Of a stretch of DNA of 64,000 bases, positions 52,312-62,446 are shown one piece after another (position 1 is the stretch's first letter; every line of letters begins with the position of its first letter). The stretch lies in assembly GCF_030056705.1 (NCBI RefSeq), contig NZ_JASHIC010000032.1, positions 1 through 64,000 of the forward strand. Direction: 5' to 3'. The notes under the pieces are model-generated. The model was not told where the DNA came from and did no database searches. It worked only from the letters and a program-made list of their open reading frames with translations. This DNA is from Flectobacillus longus (GTDB lineage: Bacteria > Bacteroidota > Bacteroidia > Cytophagales > Spirosomataceae). Position numbers and translations under genes: made by a program.

Positions 52312-53067
52312 TTATAACTCAGTATCTAACGATGTTAAGAAATTATCTTCGTTAAAACCAATCTTCATGAATTTCCCATCAGCCTCGGCAAACATTTCTT
52401 TGTTAGCCATGGTGACATTAAAACCTTTCAGATAAAGATATGACTCAATTGCATCTATCTGATTAGACACCTCATATTGCTCCAAAAACTCCCCTATTAC
52501 TGTTACCTCTCGCTCAATGCCAATTTCCTCAAATTCTTCTTTAATTTCATCAGAAAATGTCACTGTTAACAGCATAATACCTTGTCCGTAATCTGCCAAA
52601 AAATAACCATCTTGACCAAACATTCCACAGGCAATTAAGCCCAAGTCGTAAAGTTCATTCTCATTTGAATCATACTGAGGTACCGTAAGGTGTGAAATAT
52701 CAAATCTTTCTCCTAATTGTTTTAAAAGTAAAGAATTGGCTATAATCTCAGGAGTTTGAAGTAAATGTTGGTTTTCCCAAGCCCAGAGCCATGTTCCGCT
52801 TGACTTTGAAAAAGAACCATACACTTGCATAGGGAAAGTATAATCCTCAAACATAATGATTCCTTTTTCAAGGTTAAATGACCAAGGTATCCCTTCTGTC
52901 AAATCTGCAAAATCTCTTTGTCTGTCAATTGATAATGGAGCAAAATTGTCAAACAAATCCCAAAAGATTACTTGTTCTGTGTTTGAGGGAATAGAACGAA
53001 TTCCTTCGGCTGTTAACGAACCCTGCCCCAACACTAAGTCATTGATAAGTTTTAAGGTATTTTTCAT
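52312..53067 (-). CDS. DUF6882-like protein of unknown function
   Basis: A 251-residue protein without signal or membrane segments. The central FPMQVYGSFSKSSGTWLWAWEN matches the DUF6882-type motif (GT/SWLWAWaN), and the protein continues with several aromatic and acidic strands. It precedes the MazG-like gene by 23 bases on the same strand, so the pair may act together, but neither partner explains this protein. No catalytic motif is seen. Confidence 0.65.
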   Translation of the reverse strand: MKNTLKLINDLVLGQGSLTAEGIRSIPSNTEQVIFWDLFDNFAPLSIDRQRDFADLTEGIPWSFNLEKGIIMFEDYTFPMQVYGSFSKSSGTWLWAWENQHLLQTPEIIANSLLLKQLGERFDISHLTVPQYDSNENELYDLGLIACGMFGQDGYFLADYGQGIMLLTVTFSDEIKEEFEEIGIEREVTVIGEFLEQYEVSNQIDAIESYLYLKGFNVTMANKEMFAEADGKFMKIGFNEDNFLTSLDTEL

Positions 53068-53143
53068 TATTTATACATTTAACTAGGTAAAAGTTTCAAA
53101 ATCACACATTCTCTTTCCTTAATTGCCAGCTTGTCAAAAACTC

Positions 53144-54670
53144 TTACAATCTCATTAATGCCACGTAGGTTTCGATTCCGTTCCAGATATTTTGGATACG
53201 GATATTTTCATTCTCGGCATGTTGGTTATTATCATGATTGGCAATTGGAACGGTAATCGTTGGTGTTCCCAAATATTTTTCGAATAAAAACAAAGGCAAA
53301 CTTCCACCCAAACTTGGCATTAAAACCACCTCATCTGAAACGGTAGTTTGTACGGCTTTGATCACATTTTGCGCTATTGGCAAATCCATCTTAGTACGTT
53401 GAGCATTATATCCTTTTCCAAGAATAACACGAGCAATCAGTGGATACTTCAGTCTTTCTTCATCGGTGATACTCTCATTTTGGGTAACATAATAGCCTTG
53501 TGATTTGATATGGTCTATCACTTTTTGGGCCTGTCGTTGAGCATCATTTCCCAATACTAAACGTAGATCCAAAGCAGCAGTTGCCGAAGTAGGAATCACA
53601 TTTGCCACCATTTTACCTACATTGGCGCTCGAAATCCCATTGATATTGAGTGATGGCAAATTAATCAATTCAGCCAAAGTTTTGCCACCACCTTCAGGAC
53701 GAACAAAGCCCAATTCCTGTTTCATTTGGTCATCAACAGCAGGAACTTTAGCCAAAGCTTTTTTCTCCAAATCGGTAAAAGGAACTACATCATCATAAAA
53801 GCCTTTGATCAAAACTTTTCCATTATCATCTTTCATAGAAGCTAATAATTTCACCAACAAATTAGCTGGATTAGGAGCCCAGTTACCGTAGTGCCCAGAG
53901 TGTAAAGGTCGTTTTGAGGCAAAAACTTTGATTTCCATACCAATATCGCCACGCACACCAAACACAATTTGCTTTTTGCCAGATTGGTGCACAGGGCCAT
54001 CACAAATAATCCAGAGGTCTGAATTGAGTTTATCTTTGTGCTTTTCCAAAATTTCAGACAAATGCGTTGAGCCTGCTTCCTCCTCTCCTTCAAAAAAGAA
54101 CTTCAGATTTACGGTTGGATTTACCCCTAATTCATTCAACACTTGATACGCAGAAAGAATCGAAAAAACGCTTGCTTTATCATCAGAAGCACTTCGTCCA
54201 TAAATACGCCATTCGGGATTAATGGTATCTGTTGGTTGGGGGTCTGGAATAATTTTACCTCCTTTTTCTAAGGAAGCATCCAGAAATACCGATTTAAAAG
54301 GTGCTATTCCCTCAGCCCACTGATTAGGGTTGACAGGCTGACCGTCATAATGCGCATAGAAAATAACTGTTTTGGTAGCATTAGGCACTAATACTTCACC
54401 ATAGATGGCTGGAGGAACGCCCTTGGTCTTTGCATCCAAAAGTGTGGTTTTAATACCTCTATCTTCCATCATTTTGACAATATATGATGCCGTTTTTTGA
54501 ATCCCTACAGTATCATAAACCACATTCGGAATAGATAACAAACCTTTAAACTCATTAAGCAAGGCATACTCGTTAGCTTTTCTATAATTTCTTACTTGCT
54601 CATTGAGTTTTGACTGAGAAAAAATGGCAGTACTTTGAAGCAATAAAAAGGATAGTAATACTTTTTTCAT
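53144..54670 (-). CDS. Exported M20 family metallopeptidase
   Basis: A 508-residue zinc peptidase with signal MKKVLLSFLLLQSTAIFS. M20 metal-binding motifs in order: FYAHYDGQPV (first His), SASDDKAS (bridging Asp), FEGEEEAGS (Glu base and Zn ligand), CDGPV (Asp) and a C-terminal NQHAENE (His). A dimerisation domain is inserted at about residues 220-370 (VFGVRGDIGMEIK to RLVLG). It probably cleaves dipeptides or releases N-acylated amino acids in the periplasm; the exact substrate cannot be told. It seems monocistronic. Confidence 0.88.
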   Translation of the reverse strand: MKKVLLSFLLLQSTAIFSQSKLNEQVRNYRKANEYALLNEFKGLLSIPNVVYDTVGIQKTASYIVKMMEDRGIKTTLLDAKTKGVPPAIYGEVLVPNATKTVIFYAHYDGQPVNPNQWAEGIAPFKSVFLDASLEKGGKIIPDPQPTDTINPEWRIYGRSASDDKASVFSILSAYQVLNELGVNPTVNLKFFFEGEEEAGSTHLSEILEKHKDKLNSDLWIICDGPVHQSGKKQIVFGVRGDIGMEIKVFASKRPLHSGHYGNWAPNPANLLVKLLASMKDDNGKVLIKGFYDDVVPFTDLEKKALAKVPAVDDQMKQELGFVRPEGGGKTLAELINLPSLNINGISSANVGKMVANVIPTSATAALDLRLVLGNDAQRQAQKVIDHIKSQGYYVTQNESITDEERLKYPLIARVILGKGYNAQRTKMDLPIAQNVIKAVQTTVSDEVVLMPSLGGSLPLFLFEKYLGTPTITVPIANHDNNQHAENENIRIQNIWNGIETYVALMRL

Positions 54671-54969
54671 AAGATAGTTTGTTAGTGTTAACTGTTCCTA
54701 ATATAAGCCTCAAAGATGAGAATCGTAATAATATCCTATAAAATATTATGCTATAAATCTGTAACTTACTTATTGGCAAGCAAATAAGAATAAGTAAATT
54801 ATTGGTTAATAGTAGTTCCATTACTAGAATACAATCAATGTGTACCACAGATATATTACTAATTAAATCTTTCTTGTTACTTAGTCTGATTAATCCTCAC
54901 TTTACTTTGACTTAAAGCCCTATCATTGAATTTCTACCTCACTTGTATCTTTTCAAGAAAAAACTCCGT

Positions 54970-54977
54970 TATTTTTG
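54970..54977 (+). promoter_or_regulatory. -7 box TATTTTTG just before the HTCS start
   Basis: Exact TAnnTTTG ending five bases before ATG 54982. If used, the transcript would start about at the ATG, giving a leaderless mRNA. A TTG at 54943-54945 is a few bases farther than the usual -33 spacing. The rest of the gap from 54671 holds nothing recognised. Confidence 0.45.
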
Positions 54978-54981
54978 TACT

Positions 54982-57900
54982 ATGAAAATATTCTGGTACT
55001 TATTTCTGTTCTTTTCCACTAACTCCATTGCTCAATTTTCTCAAAATACTAAAGCTTTAAAATACAGTACTAAAGATGGTTTGTCTTTTGGGATAGTCAA
55101 CTCTATTGTGCAGGACAATAATGGCTTTATGTGGATTGCCACCGACGATGGTCTCAATCGTTTCGATGGTATTTCTTTTCGTGTTTTTCGCCATGACTCC
55201 GAAGAGAAATTTAGTTTACCAGGCAATTACATCAATACCGTTTTCAAGGATTCTCATGGTCAACTTTGGATTACTTCCCGAAAAGGACTCCTAAAATTTG
55301 ATGCCTCACAAGAGCATTTTTATCCTCAGTCGCTTTACAATGGCAAAAATATGGATGAGGATATTAGCTCGATTTCTGAAGCAAAAAATGGCAATCTCTG
55401 GATTTCGTCTTCTTTACATGGAGTATTTAATTTTAATCCTCAGACAGGAAAAACACTTAACTATCGCATGACCAACACAACGGGGATGCGTAGCAATACC
55501 ATATTGGTCACCCTCGAAGACTCCAAAGGACTCGTTTGGCTTGGCTCGCATACCAATGGGGTAAGTGTTTTTCAACAGAAAAATAATAAACTACTTCCTT
55601 ATTCCATCAAAAATATTGAACTGCTCAATAATTATCGCATTAACAGCATTTTTGAAGACTCCAACCATCAAATTTGGCTAGCGACTTTTGATGGAATTTA
55701 CTTTTTTGACAGAAAATCTAATAGTATTTCAAAAGTAGGTTTTGCTAATTTTTCGAGTAGCAAAGTCTTTCTATCCTTATTGGAAGACAAACAAAAGAAT
55801 CTCTATATTGGCGTTCAAGACGGCGGATTATATCAGGTCAAAATACAACCTAATTACCCTCAAATCGCTGCATTACCCATTCAGGTTGTCAAAGAACCTC
55901 ATGGTGTGCTAACCCAGCGGTCGGTACAATGTTTGTATGCCGACAAAGACCAAAATATCTGGCTTGGAACTTACGGCGAAGGCATTATGATGCTCAACCA
56001 TAGTCCACAACGTTTTTTACAGTTTCAGAAAAAAATCACGAACCAAAACACCGAAAGTTGGCTTCGTTACTACGGCATGACCGCCGATCATGAGGGAAAT
56101 CTTTGGTTAGGTACCGATGGTGATGGTATTTATAAAACTACACCCGACGGAAAGACCCTCAAGCACTATGTAGCCAGTAAAGCCAAAGGAAGCCTGACCA
56201 ATAATGCTATTTTATCAGCATTCAATGACAGTAAAAACAACCTTTGGTTTGGGTCTTATGCAGGTGGATTATACCGCTATGAACCTAATAGCGACAGTTT
56301 TATCAATTACAAACATATTGCTACCGACCCCAACAGCATCGGAGCCAACGATGTACGAGTAATATTTGAGGATGCTCAAAAAAACATTTGGATAGGCACA
56401 AATGGAGGAGGATTTTGCCGATACAATCCTCAAAATCAAACTTTTACAAACTATAGCAGCAAACTACGCAATTTTGATTCGAACGATGTGCGAGCTATTG
56501 CCCAAGACCATCAAGGTAATTTGCTTATTGGTACTTATGGCATGGGGCTTATTCAATTTAATCCTCTTACCCAAAAATCAACGCAATTGCTCAAGGATGT
56601 TCTACCATCGGGAGTTGTGTTGAGTCTGGCATATCATCCCAACAATGGATTATGGATAGGTACACAAGAAATAGGGCTGATTCATTATCAATTTGACTCC
56701 AATACTTATACAAGATTTACAGAAAAAAATGGTCTGAGTAGCAATACCATCCTGTCGATCAAAGCGCTACCTAATCAGCAAATTTGGTTTAGTACCAATG
56801 CAGGTATTTCAAAAATTGATGCCAAAACCAACAAGATTTATAATTATGATAGAAAAGATGGGCTCCAAAATGGGCAATTCAACGGTGGTTCGGTTTTGTA
56901 TGAGCCCCTAAAAGGATTTTTATGTTTTGGGGGAACCGAAGGGTGGAATCTTTTTTATCCCAAAAACATCGATGTTCTTACCTACCAGCCCAATGTATTA
57001 ATTACGGGTATTCAGCTTTATGGAAAAGACATTGACCAAAGTGGCGTGCCCCAGCGAGAATTTATACCCTTTGATAATCAAAATCCTGATGCACAGGTAG
57101 AATTACAACCCAATCAATCAGTTTTTTCGATTCAATATGGTGCAATCAGCTATTCATATCCAGACGAAAGTTACTTTGCTTATCAACTAGAAGGACTAGA
57201 CAATGATTGGAACTATGCAGGTAAACAGAAATCTGCTACCTATCGCTATCTCGAACCTGGGCAATATGTATTTAAGGTAAAAGTGGCGAACAAAGACCGT
57301 GTATGGTCTGACAAAATCGCCTTTATCAATGTCATCATTTTACCCCCTTGGTACAAAACATGGTGGGCATATTTGATTTACTTAGGAATGCTTGCTACTG
57401 CTTTTTACTACTATCAACGCTATCGACAAAATCAAGCAGAATTGAAATACCAAATTCGGGTAGCAAAAATTGAAGCTGAAAAAGAGAAAGAGTTAAATGA
57501 GAAAAAACTTTCATTTTTTACTCAAATCTCACATGAGTTTCGAACACCCCTGACCTTAATTATTAACCCAATTAAGGAGCTGCTGAAAGATGAAACTCAA
57601 GATACTAATAGCCTGCAATTGGTGTATCGGAATGCAAGAAGACTATTGAGTTTGGTAGACCAATTATTGCTATTTCGAAAAGCAGAAGCCGAACGTGACC
57701 ACCTCAAAGTATCTTTATTAAATGTCAAAGAATTGGCTGAGGAGGTATTTTTATGCTTCACATATCAGGCAAAAGAGAAAAACCTGCATTATGATTTTGT
57801 CTGCACAGACGAACAATTGGAGATTTATGGAGATAAAGAAAAGTTAGAAATTGCACTTTTTAACCTTATTTCAAATGCCATTAAATTTACGCCAATGGAC

Positions 57901-59109
57901 GGTTCAGTTTCTGTTAGCATTGAAGACTCGCCTCGATATGTCAATTTTTATATCAAAGATAGTGGCAAAGGTATTGATGTAAGTGTTGGCGAAAAGCTTT
58001 TCGAGATGTTTTATCAAACCAAAAATACCCGTGCCGCAGGTTTTGGTATTGGTTTGTTTTTGACAAAAACTTTTATCAAATACCATAAAGGAGACATTTC
58101 GTATTCAAGTAAGCAAGGCTCAGGAACGACCTTCAAAATCAGTTTACCCAAAGGATATGACCATTTGGATATTGACAGCATCGTACTCGAATCTAAACCC
58201 GAATCTGCTTTATTGGATGAGTTAAAGGAGGAGAAAATAGAATCTAAACCACTTGTAAAACTCAACAATCAGGTCATAGTGGAGGAGCTTGTAGGGGAAC
58301 AAAACACGATGGTCGTGATTGATGACAATGAACAAATTAGGGCATATCTCAAGCAAATTTTTCAACCACAATTCAAAATCTATGATGCCGAAAATGGGCA
58401 ACAAGGACTAGACTTGGTCAATGAAGTTTTGCCTGACATTGTGATTTGCGATATTATGATGCAAGGGCTCAATGGTATTGAAGTGTGTACCGAAATCAAG
58501 CAAAACAAACAACTCAATCATATTCCTGTAATATTGTTGACCGCCAGTACTTCTTCCGAAGTAAAGCTCAAAGGCATTGAAGTAGGTGCTGATGATTATA
58601 TCAGTAAACCTTTTGAAAAAGACATTTTGATTGCCCGAATCAATAGTATTTTGAAGAGTCGGATGGACTTGCAACAGTACTTTTTTAACGAAGTAACTTT
58701 ACAAGCGCATAACCTAAAAATCTCTCCAGAATACAAACAGTTTTTGGATCAATGTATCACCATCGTTGAACGAAACCTGATGGATTCGGATTTTAATGTA
58801 AGTGTGCTTGCTACCGAAATTGGGATGAGTTCTTCGAGTCTTTACAACCGTATCAAATCCATTTGTGCACAGTCGCCCAACAACTTTATCCGCTTTATCA
58901 GACTCCGTAAAGCAGCCGAAATATTGATTTCGACAGACTATACTGTTTCCGAAACAGCATATCAAGTGGGCATCAATGACAGCAAGTATTTTAGGGAGCA
59001 ATTCAACAAACAATTTGGGATGAATCCCTCCGCTTATATCAAAAAATATCGTAAGCCTTTTCATAATCAGCATACCTTCAACAAAGACGTTTTTCCGAAA
59101 AAAAGCTGA
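54982..59109 (+). CDS. Hybrid two-component system regulator (HTCS)
   Basis: A 1375-residue inner-membrane one-protein phosphorelay controlling a polysaccharide locus. A signal (MKIFWYLFLFFSTNSIAQ) leads to periplasmic Reg_prop beta-propeller repeats (many W-I/L-G-T units) up to about residue 730, then a Y_Y_Y domain (FAYQLEGLDNDW), and one membrane helix (WAYLIYLGMLATAFYYY). Inside are HisKA with phospho-His851 (QISHEFRTPL), HATPase (NLISNAIKF, DSGKGID, GFGIGLFL), a receiver with Asp1157 (DIVICDIMM, GADDYISKP) and a C-terminal AraC-type helix-turn-helix. Direction and position make it the likely activator of the SusCD genes that follow. The start at 54982 gives the better signal peptide. Confidence 0.93.
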   Translation: MKIFWYLFLFFSTNSIAQFSQNTKALKYSTKDGLSFGIVNSIVQDNNGFMWIATDDGLNRFDGISFRVFRHDSEEKFSLPGNYINTVFKDSHGQLWITSRKGLLKFDASQEHFYPQSLYNGKNMDEDISSISEAKNGNLWISSSLHGVFNFNPQTGKTLNYRMTNTTGMRSNTILVTLEDSKGLVWLGSHTNGVSVFQQKNNKLLPYSIKNIELLNNYRINSIFEDSNHQIWLATFDGIYFFDRKSNSISKVGFANFSSSKVFLSLLEDKQKNLYIGVQDGGLYQVKIQPNYPQIAALPIQVVKEPHGVLTQRSVQCLYADKDQNIWLGTYGEGIMMLNHSPQRFLQFQKKITNQNTESWLRYYGMTADHEGNLWLGTDGDGIYKTTPDGKTLKHYVASKAKGSLTNNAILSAFNDSKNNLWFGSYAGGLYRYEPNSDSFINYKHIATDPNSIGANDVRVIFEDAQKNIWIGTNGGGFCRYNPQNQTFTNYSSKLRNFDSNDVRAIAQDHQGNLLIGTYGMGLIQFNPLTQKSTQLLKDVLPSGVVLSLAYHPNNGLWIGTQEIGLIHYQFDSNTYTRFTEKNGLSSNTILSIKALPNQQIWFSTNAGISKIDAKTNKIYNYDRKDGLQNGQFNGGSVLYEPLKGFLCFGGTEGWNLFYPKNIDVLTYQPNVLITGIQLYGKDIDQSGVPQREFIPFDNQNPDAQVELQPNQSVFSIQYGAISYSYPDESYFAYQLEGLDNDWNYAGKQKSATYRYLEPGQYVFKVKVANKDRVWSDKIAFINVIILPPWYKTWWAYLIYLGMLATAFYYYQRYRQNQAELKYQIRVAKIEAEKEKELNEKKLSFFTQISHEFRTPLTLIINPIKELLKDETQDTNSLQLVYRNARRLLSLVDQLLLFRKAEAERDHLKVSLLNVKELAEEVFLCFTYQAKEKNLHYDFVCTDEQLEIYGDKEKLEIALFNLISNAIKFTPMDGSVSVSIEDSPRYVNFYIKDSGKGIDVSVGEKLFEMFYQTKNTRAAGFGIGLFLTKTFIKYHKGDISYSSKQGSGTTFKISLPKGYDHLDIDSIVLESKPESALLDELKEEKIESKPLVKLNNQVIVEELVGEQNTMVVIDDNEQIRAYLKQIFQPQFKIYDAENGQQGLDLVNEVLPDIVICDIMMQGLNGIEVCTEIKQNKQLNHIPVILLTASTSSEVKLKGIEVGADDYISKPFEKDILIARINSILKSRMDLQQYFFNEVTLQAHNLKISPEYKQFLDQCITIVERNLMDSDFNVSVLATEIGMSSSSLYNRIKSICAQSPNNFIRFIRLRKAAEILISTDYTVSETAYQVGINDSKYFREQFNKQFGMNPSAYIKKYRKPFHNQHTFNKDVFPKKS

Positions 59110-59131
59110 ATCTAGCCTCTCTTTTTTCATA

Positions 59132-59166
59132 AAAAAGCCCTAAAATTTACCATTTTAGGGCTTTTT
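59132..59166 (+). terminator. Terminator after the HTCS gene
   Basis: AAAAAGCCCTAAAAT (59132-59146) pairs with ATTTTAGGGCTTTTT (59152-59166); 5-base loop. Confidence 0.88.
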
Positions 59167-59224
59167 GTTTGATTACCCCCTACCATATAAGGATTTCCCC
59201 CCTCTCAAAATAACTCCATAATCC

Positions 59225-59232
59225 TAGTTTTG
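59225..59232 (+). promoter_or_regulatory. -7 box TAGTTTTG of the susC-like gene
   Basis: Exact TAnnTTTG 62 bases before ATG 59294, with no TTG at -33. A missing -33 element fits a promoter that needs an activator such as the HTCS. Confidence 0.5.
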
Positions 59233-59293
59233 CTTCAAATATTTCAATGTCAAAAAGCACAAATTTTCCAATCAAACAATTTTCATTTAAAAG

Positions 59294-62200
59294 ATGAGAC
59301 AACCTTTATTCTCCCATTTCGGAAAGGACTCAGGAAAAACAGGCATCAAAAACCTGTTTGGTCCTAGTACCAAATTCTTATTATGCCTTATAATGATGCT
59401 TTCTACGTTTGCCACTTTTGCGCAAGATAGAAAGATAACAGGAACAATCCTTGATGAACAAGGAGCAGCACTTCCGGGTGCGAACATACAAGTAAAAGGC
59501 ACTAGCAAAGGTGTATCAGCAGATGCGAATGGTAAATATTCTATCTCTGTTCCTGCCAATGCTTCTACCTTAGTATTTACTTTCATTGGTTATGCTACAC
59601 AAGAAGTAGAAATCAAAAATCAATCAGTTATTGACCTTAAATTGGTTTCAGATACCAAATCTCTACAGGAAGTAGTTGTAGTGGGTTATGGTACTCAGAA
59701 AAAAGTAACCTTAACTGGTTCGGTATCGGATGTAAAAGGTAGTGAAATCGTGAAAAGCCCTCAGCCAAACTTATCAAACTCATTGGCAGGTCGTTTCTCT
59801 GGTTTTATTGCGAACAACCGTGGTGGTGAACCTGGTTATGACGGTTCGAGCTATACCATTCGTGGTTTGGCATCAACTGGTAACAACGACGTGCTTATCG
59901 TTGTGGATGGTATTCCAGGACAAATTGGCGGTTTGGAACGCCTTGACCCAAATGACATTGAAAGTATTTCGGTATTGAAAGATGCTTCGGCAGCTGTTTA
60001 TGGTAGCCGTGCAGCCAACGGTGTAATCTTGGTAACAACTAAAAGAGGTACAACAGGTAAACCGACTATCTCTTACAGTTTCAACCAAGGATTTAGTACG
60101 CCAACTCGTTTACCAAAATTAGCGGATGCTCCTACGTATGCTACAATTTTGAACGAGATTGACTACTACAACAACCCAGCAGGTGGAATGAATCAGCACT
60201 ACTCAGCAGCTGAAATCACGAAGTTTGCGAATGGTTCTGACCCATTGAATTATCCAAATACTAACTGGCAGAAAGAGGCTTTGCAAAGTGTTGCATTGCA
60301 AAACCAACACAGTTTGACAGTAAACGGTGGTAACGAAAATACACGTTACTTCATGTCAATTGGTATGATCAATCAGGATGGTTTGTTGAAAAACGGTGCA
60401 ACAAAATACAACCAATACAATTTCCGTTCTAACATTGACGCCAACGTTACAAAAGATTTCAAAGTAAGTTTGTCTCTCTCGGGTCGTCAAGAAGACCGTC
60501 AGTATCCAATCAGTAGTGCAGGTAACACGTTCCGTTCGATTTATAGAGCTTATCCGACAGTAGTTGCAACTTATCCTAACGGATTGCCTTCGACAGGTGT
60601 TGAAAATAATAACCCTGTAGTATTAGGTACATCGTTAGGTGGTCTTAACAAAAACCCTACGACAGTATTCAACGGAATTTTGAGAGGTAGCTACAATTTA
60701 CCTGTAAAAGGCTTAAGCGTAGACGGATTTTTGTCAATCGACAAATCGTATAACTTTTCGAAATCATTTAGCATCCCATACATCTTGTATTCGTACAACC
60801 GCAATACCAATGCGTATGACCAAGTGGTAACAGGTGGTTCGGCTGGTGCAGCAACTTTATCTGAAGCACAAACTAACTCGTCTTTACAAATCCAAAACAT
60901 TAAGTTGAACTACAACTTAGCAACGGGTCGCCACAATGTAAACGCATTTGTCGCATTTGAACAAAGTCAAAACCGTTCGGAGACATTTGGTGCATCAAGA
61001 TTGAATTACCCTACTCCATCAACGCCTGAACTTTCTCAAGGTGGTGCTGCGGCTACAGACAAAAACAACTACGGTAGTAGCTACAACTTTACAAGAAGAA
61101 GTTATATCTCAAGAGTTGCTTACAACTTTAGCGAGAAATATTTGGCAGAATTGCAAATGCGTGTTGATGGTTCATCTACCTTCCCAGATGGCAAGCAATA
61201 TGGTTTCTTCCCGTCGTTCTCGGCAGGTTGGAGAATCTCAGAAGAACCTTGGTTCAAAAACAAAGTTACAAGTGTTGATGACTTAAAATTACGTGCCTCT
61301 TACGGTACTTTGGGTAATGACAACGTAGGTCAGTTCCAGTATTACAACAACTACTCGTTCAATAACTCTTATGTAATCGGTGCTGATGTTATTCACTCTG
61401 GTATTGACTTGACAAAATTGGCAAACCCAAATATCACTTGGGAAGTTGCTAAGAAATTAGACATCGGTTTGAATGCGACTATCTTCAAGAAATTATCTGC
61501 TGAGGTTACTTATTTCCAACAAAATCGTTCAGACATTCTTGCAGCTCGTAATGCTTCTATCCCTGGAGTTTCAGGTATTGTAAACCCTTATGGTTCGGGT
61601 GCTTTAGTGCCAGATCAAAACATCGGTAAAGTGAGCAACGCAGGTATTGAGACTAGCGTAACGTACAACCACTCTGGAGCGTTCAGATATATGATTTCTG
61701 GAAACTTTACGTATGCGAAAAGTAAAATCGAATTTATCGATGAAGCTTCTGGCTTACCAGATTATCAACGCCAAACAGGTCGCCCGCTTAACACATATTT
61801 GTTATACAGATCACAAGGTATTTTCAGAAGTCAAGCAGATTTGGACAAATATCCACACTTGACAGGTGCTCGTTTGGGTGATTTGATTTTGGAAGATTAT
61901 AACAAAGACGGCAAAATCACAGCAGATGACCAAGTTCGCTCTGACTACGGAAACATTCCACAAATGACTTTTGGTTTGGTATTCAATGCAGGTTACAAAA
62001 ACTTTGACTTCTCATTGGTATTTGCAGGACAAGCACAAGTTAGCCAATATGTATTACCTGAATCTGGTTCAATTGGTAACTTCTACAGCAGTTGGGCAGA
62101 CAACCGTTGGAGTCCAACTAATCCAAATGGAACATATCCACGTGTAGACACTCGTTCTTCTTCGTCAGTAAATGGTGGCTTGTATCCAAGTACATTCTGG

Positions 62201-62428
62201 TTGAACAATGCGTCATTTGTACGTTTGAAAAACCTTGAATTTGGTTATACACTTCCTAAAAAATTATTGAGTAAACTAAATATCAAACAATTAAGAGTTT
62301 ATACTAACGCTTTCAACTTGTTGACATTCACAGGTGTGAAAGATTATGACCCAGAAGGTAACAGTTCAAGTGGACAATTCTACCCACAACAACGCATTAT
62401 GAACCTTGGTGTCAATGTTAAGTTTTAA
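59294..62428 (+). CDS. susC: SusC/RagA-type TonB-dependent outer-membrane transporter
   Basis: A 1044-residue energy-coupled importer of large glycans or peptides. A long N-terminal region ends in a signal (FLLCLIMMLSTFATFAQ). A CarboxypepD_reg domain follows (ITGTILDEQGAALPGANIQVKG), then the TonB box region VVVVGYG, a plug domain (IRGLASTGNNDVLIVVDGIPG, SIEKD-like SVLKDASAAVYGSRAANGVILVTTK) and a 22-strand barrel that ends in Phe (NLGVNVKF). The susD gene starts 18 bases downstream. The substrate is not evident from sequence. Confidence 0.93.
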   Translation: MRQPLFSHFGKDSGKTGIKNLFGPSTKFLLCLIMMLSTFATFAQDRKITGTILDEQGAALPGANIQVKGTSKGVSADANGKYSISVPANASTLVFTFIGYATQEVEIKNQSVIDLKLVSDTKSLQEVVVVGYGTQKKVTLTGSVSDVKGSEIVKSPQPNLSNSLAGRFSGFIANNRGGEPGYDGSSYTIRGLASTGNNDVLIVVDGIPGQIGGLERLDPNDIESISVLKDASAAVYGSRAANGVILVTTKRGTTGKPTISYSFNQGFSTPTRLPKLADAPTYATILNEIDYYNNPAGGMNQHYSAAEITKFANGSDPLNYPNTNWQKEALQSVALQNQHSLTVNGGNENTRYFMSIGMINQDGLLKNGATKYNQYNFRSNIDANVTKDFKVSLSLSGRQEDRQYPISSAGNTFRSIYRAYPTVVATYPNGLPSTGVENNNPVVLGTSLGGLNKNPTTVFNGILRGSYNLPVKGLSVDGFLSIDKSYNFSKSFSIPYILYSYNRNTNAYDQVVTGGSAGAATLSEAQTNSSLQIQNIKLNYNLATGRHNVNAFVAFEQSQNRSETFGASRLNYPTPSTPELSQGGAAATDKNNYGSSYNFTRRSYISRVAYNFSEKYLAELQMRVDGSSTFPDGKQYGFFPSFSAGWRISEEPWFKNKVTSVDDLKLRASYGTLGNDNVGQFQYYNNYSFNNSYVIGADVIHSGIDLTKLANPNITWEVAKKLDIGLNATIFKKLSAEVTYFQQNRSDILAARNASIPGVSGIVNPYGSGALVPDQNIGKVSNAGIETSVTYNHSGAFRYMISGNFTYAKSKIEFIDEASGLPDYQRQTGRPLNTYLLYRSQGIFRSQADLDKYPHLTGARLGDLILEDYNKDGKITADDQVRSDYGNIPQMTFGLVFNAGYKNFDFSLVFAGQAQVSQYVLPESGSIGNFYSSWADNRWSPTNPNGTYPRVDTRSSSSVNGGLYPSTFWLNNASFVRLKNLEFGYTLPKKLLSKLNIKQLRVYTNAFNLLTFTGVKDYDPEGNSSSGQFYPQQRIMNLGVNVKF

Positions 62429-62446
62429 TCTTTAATGTTTATTACA

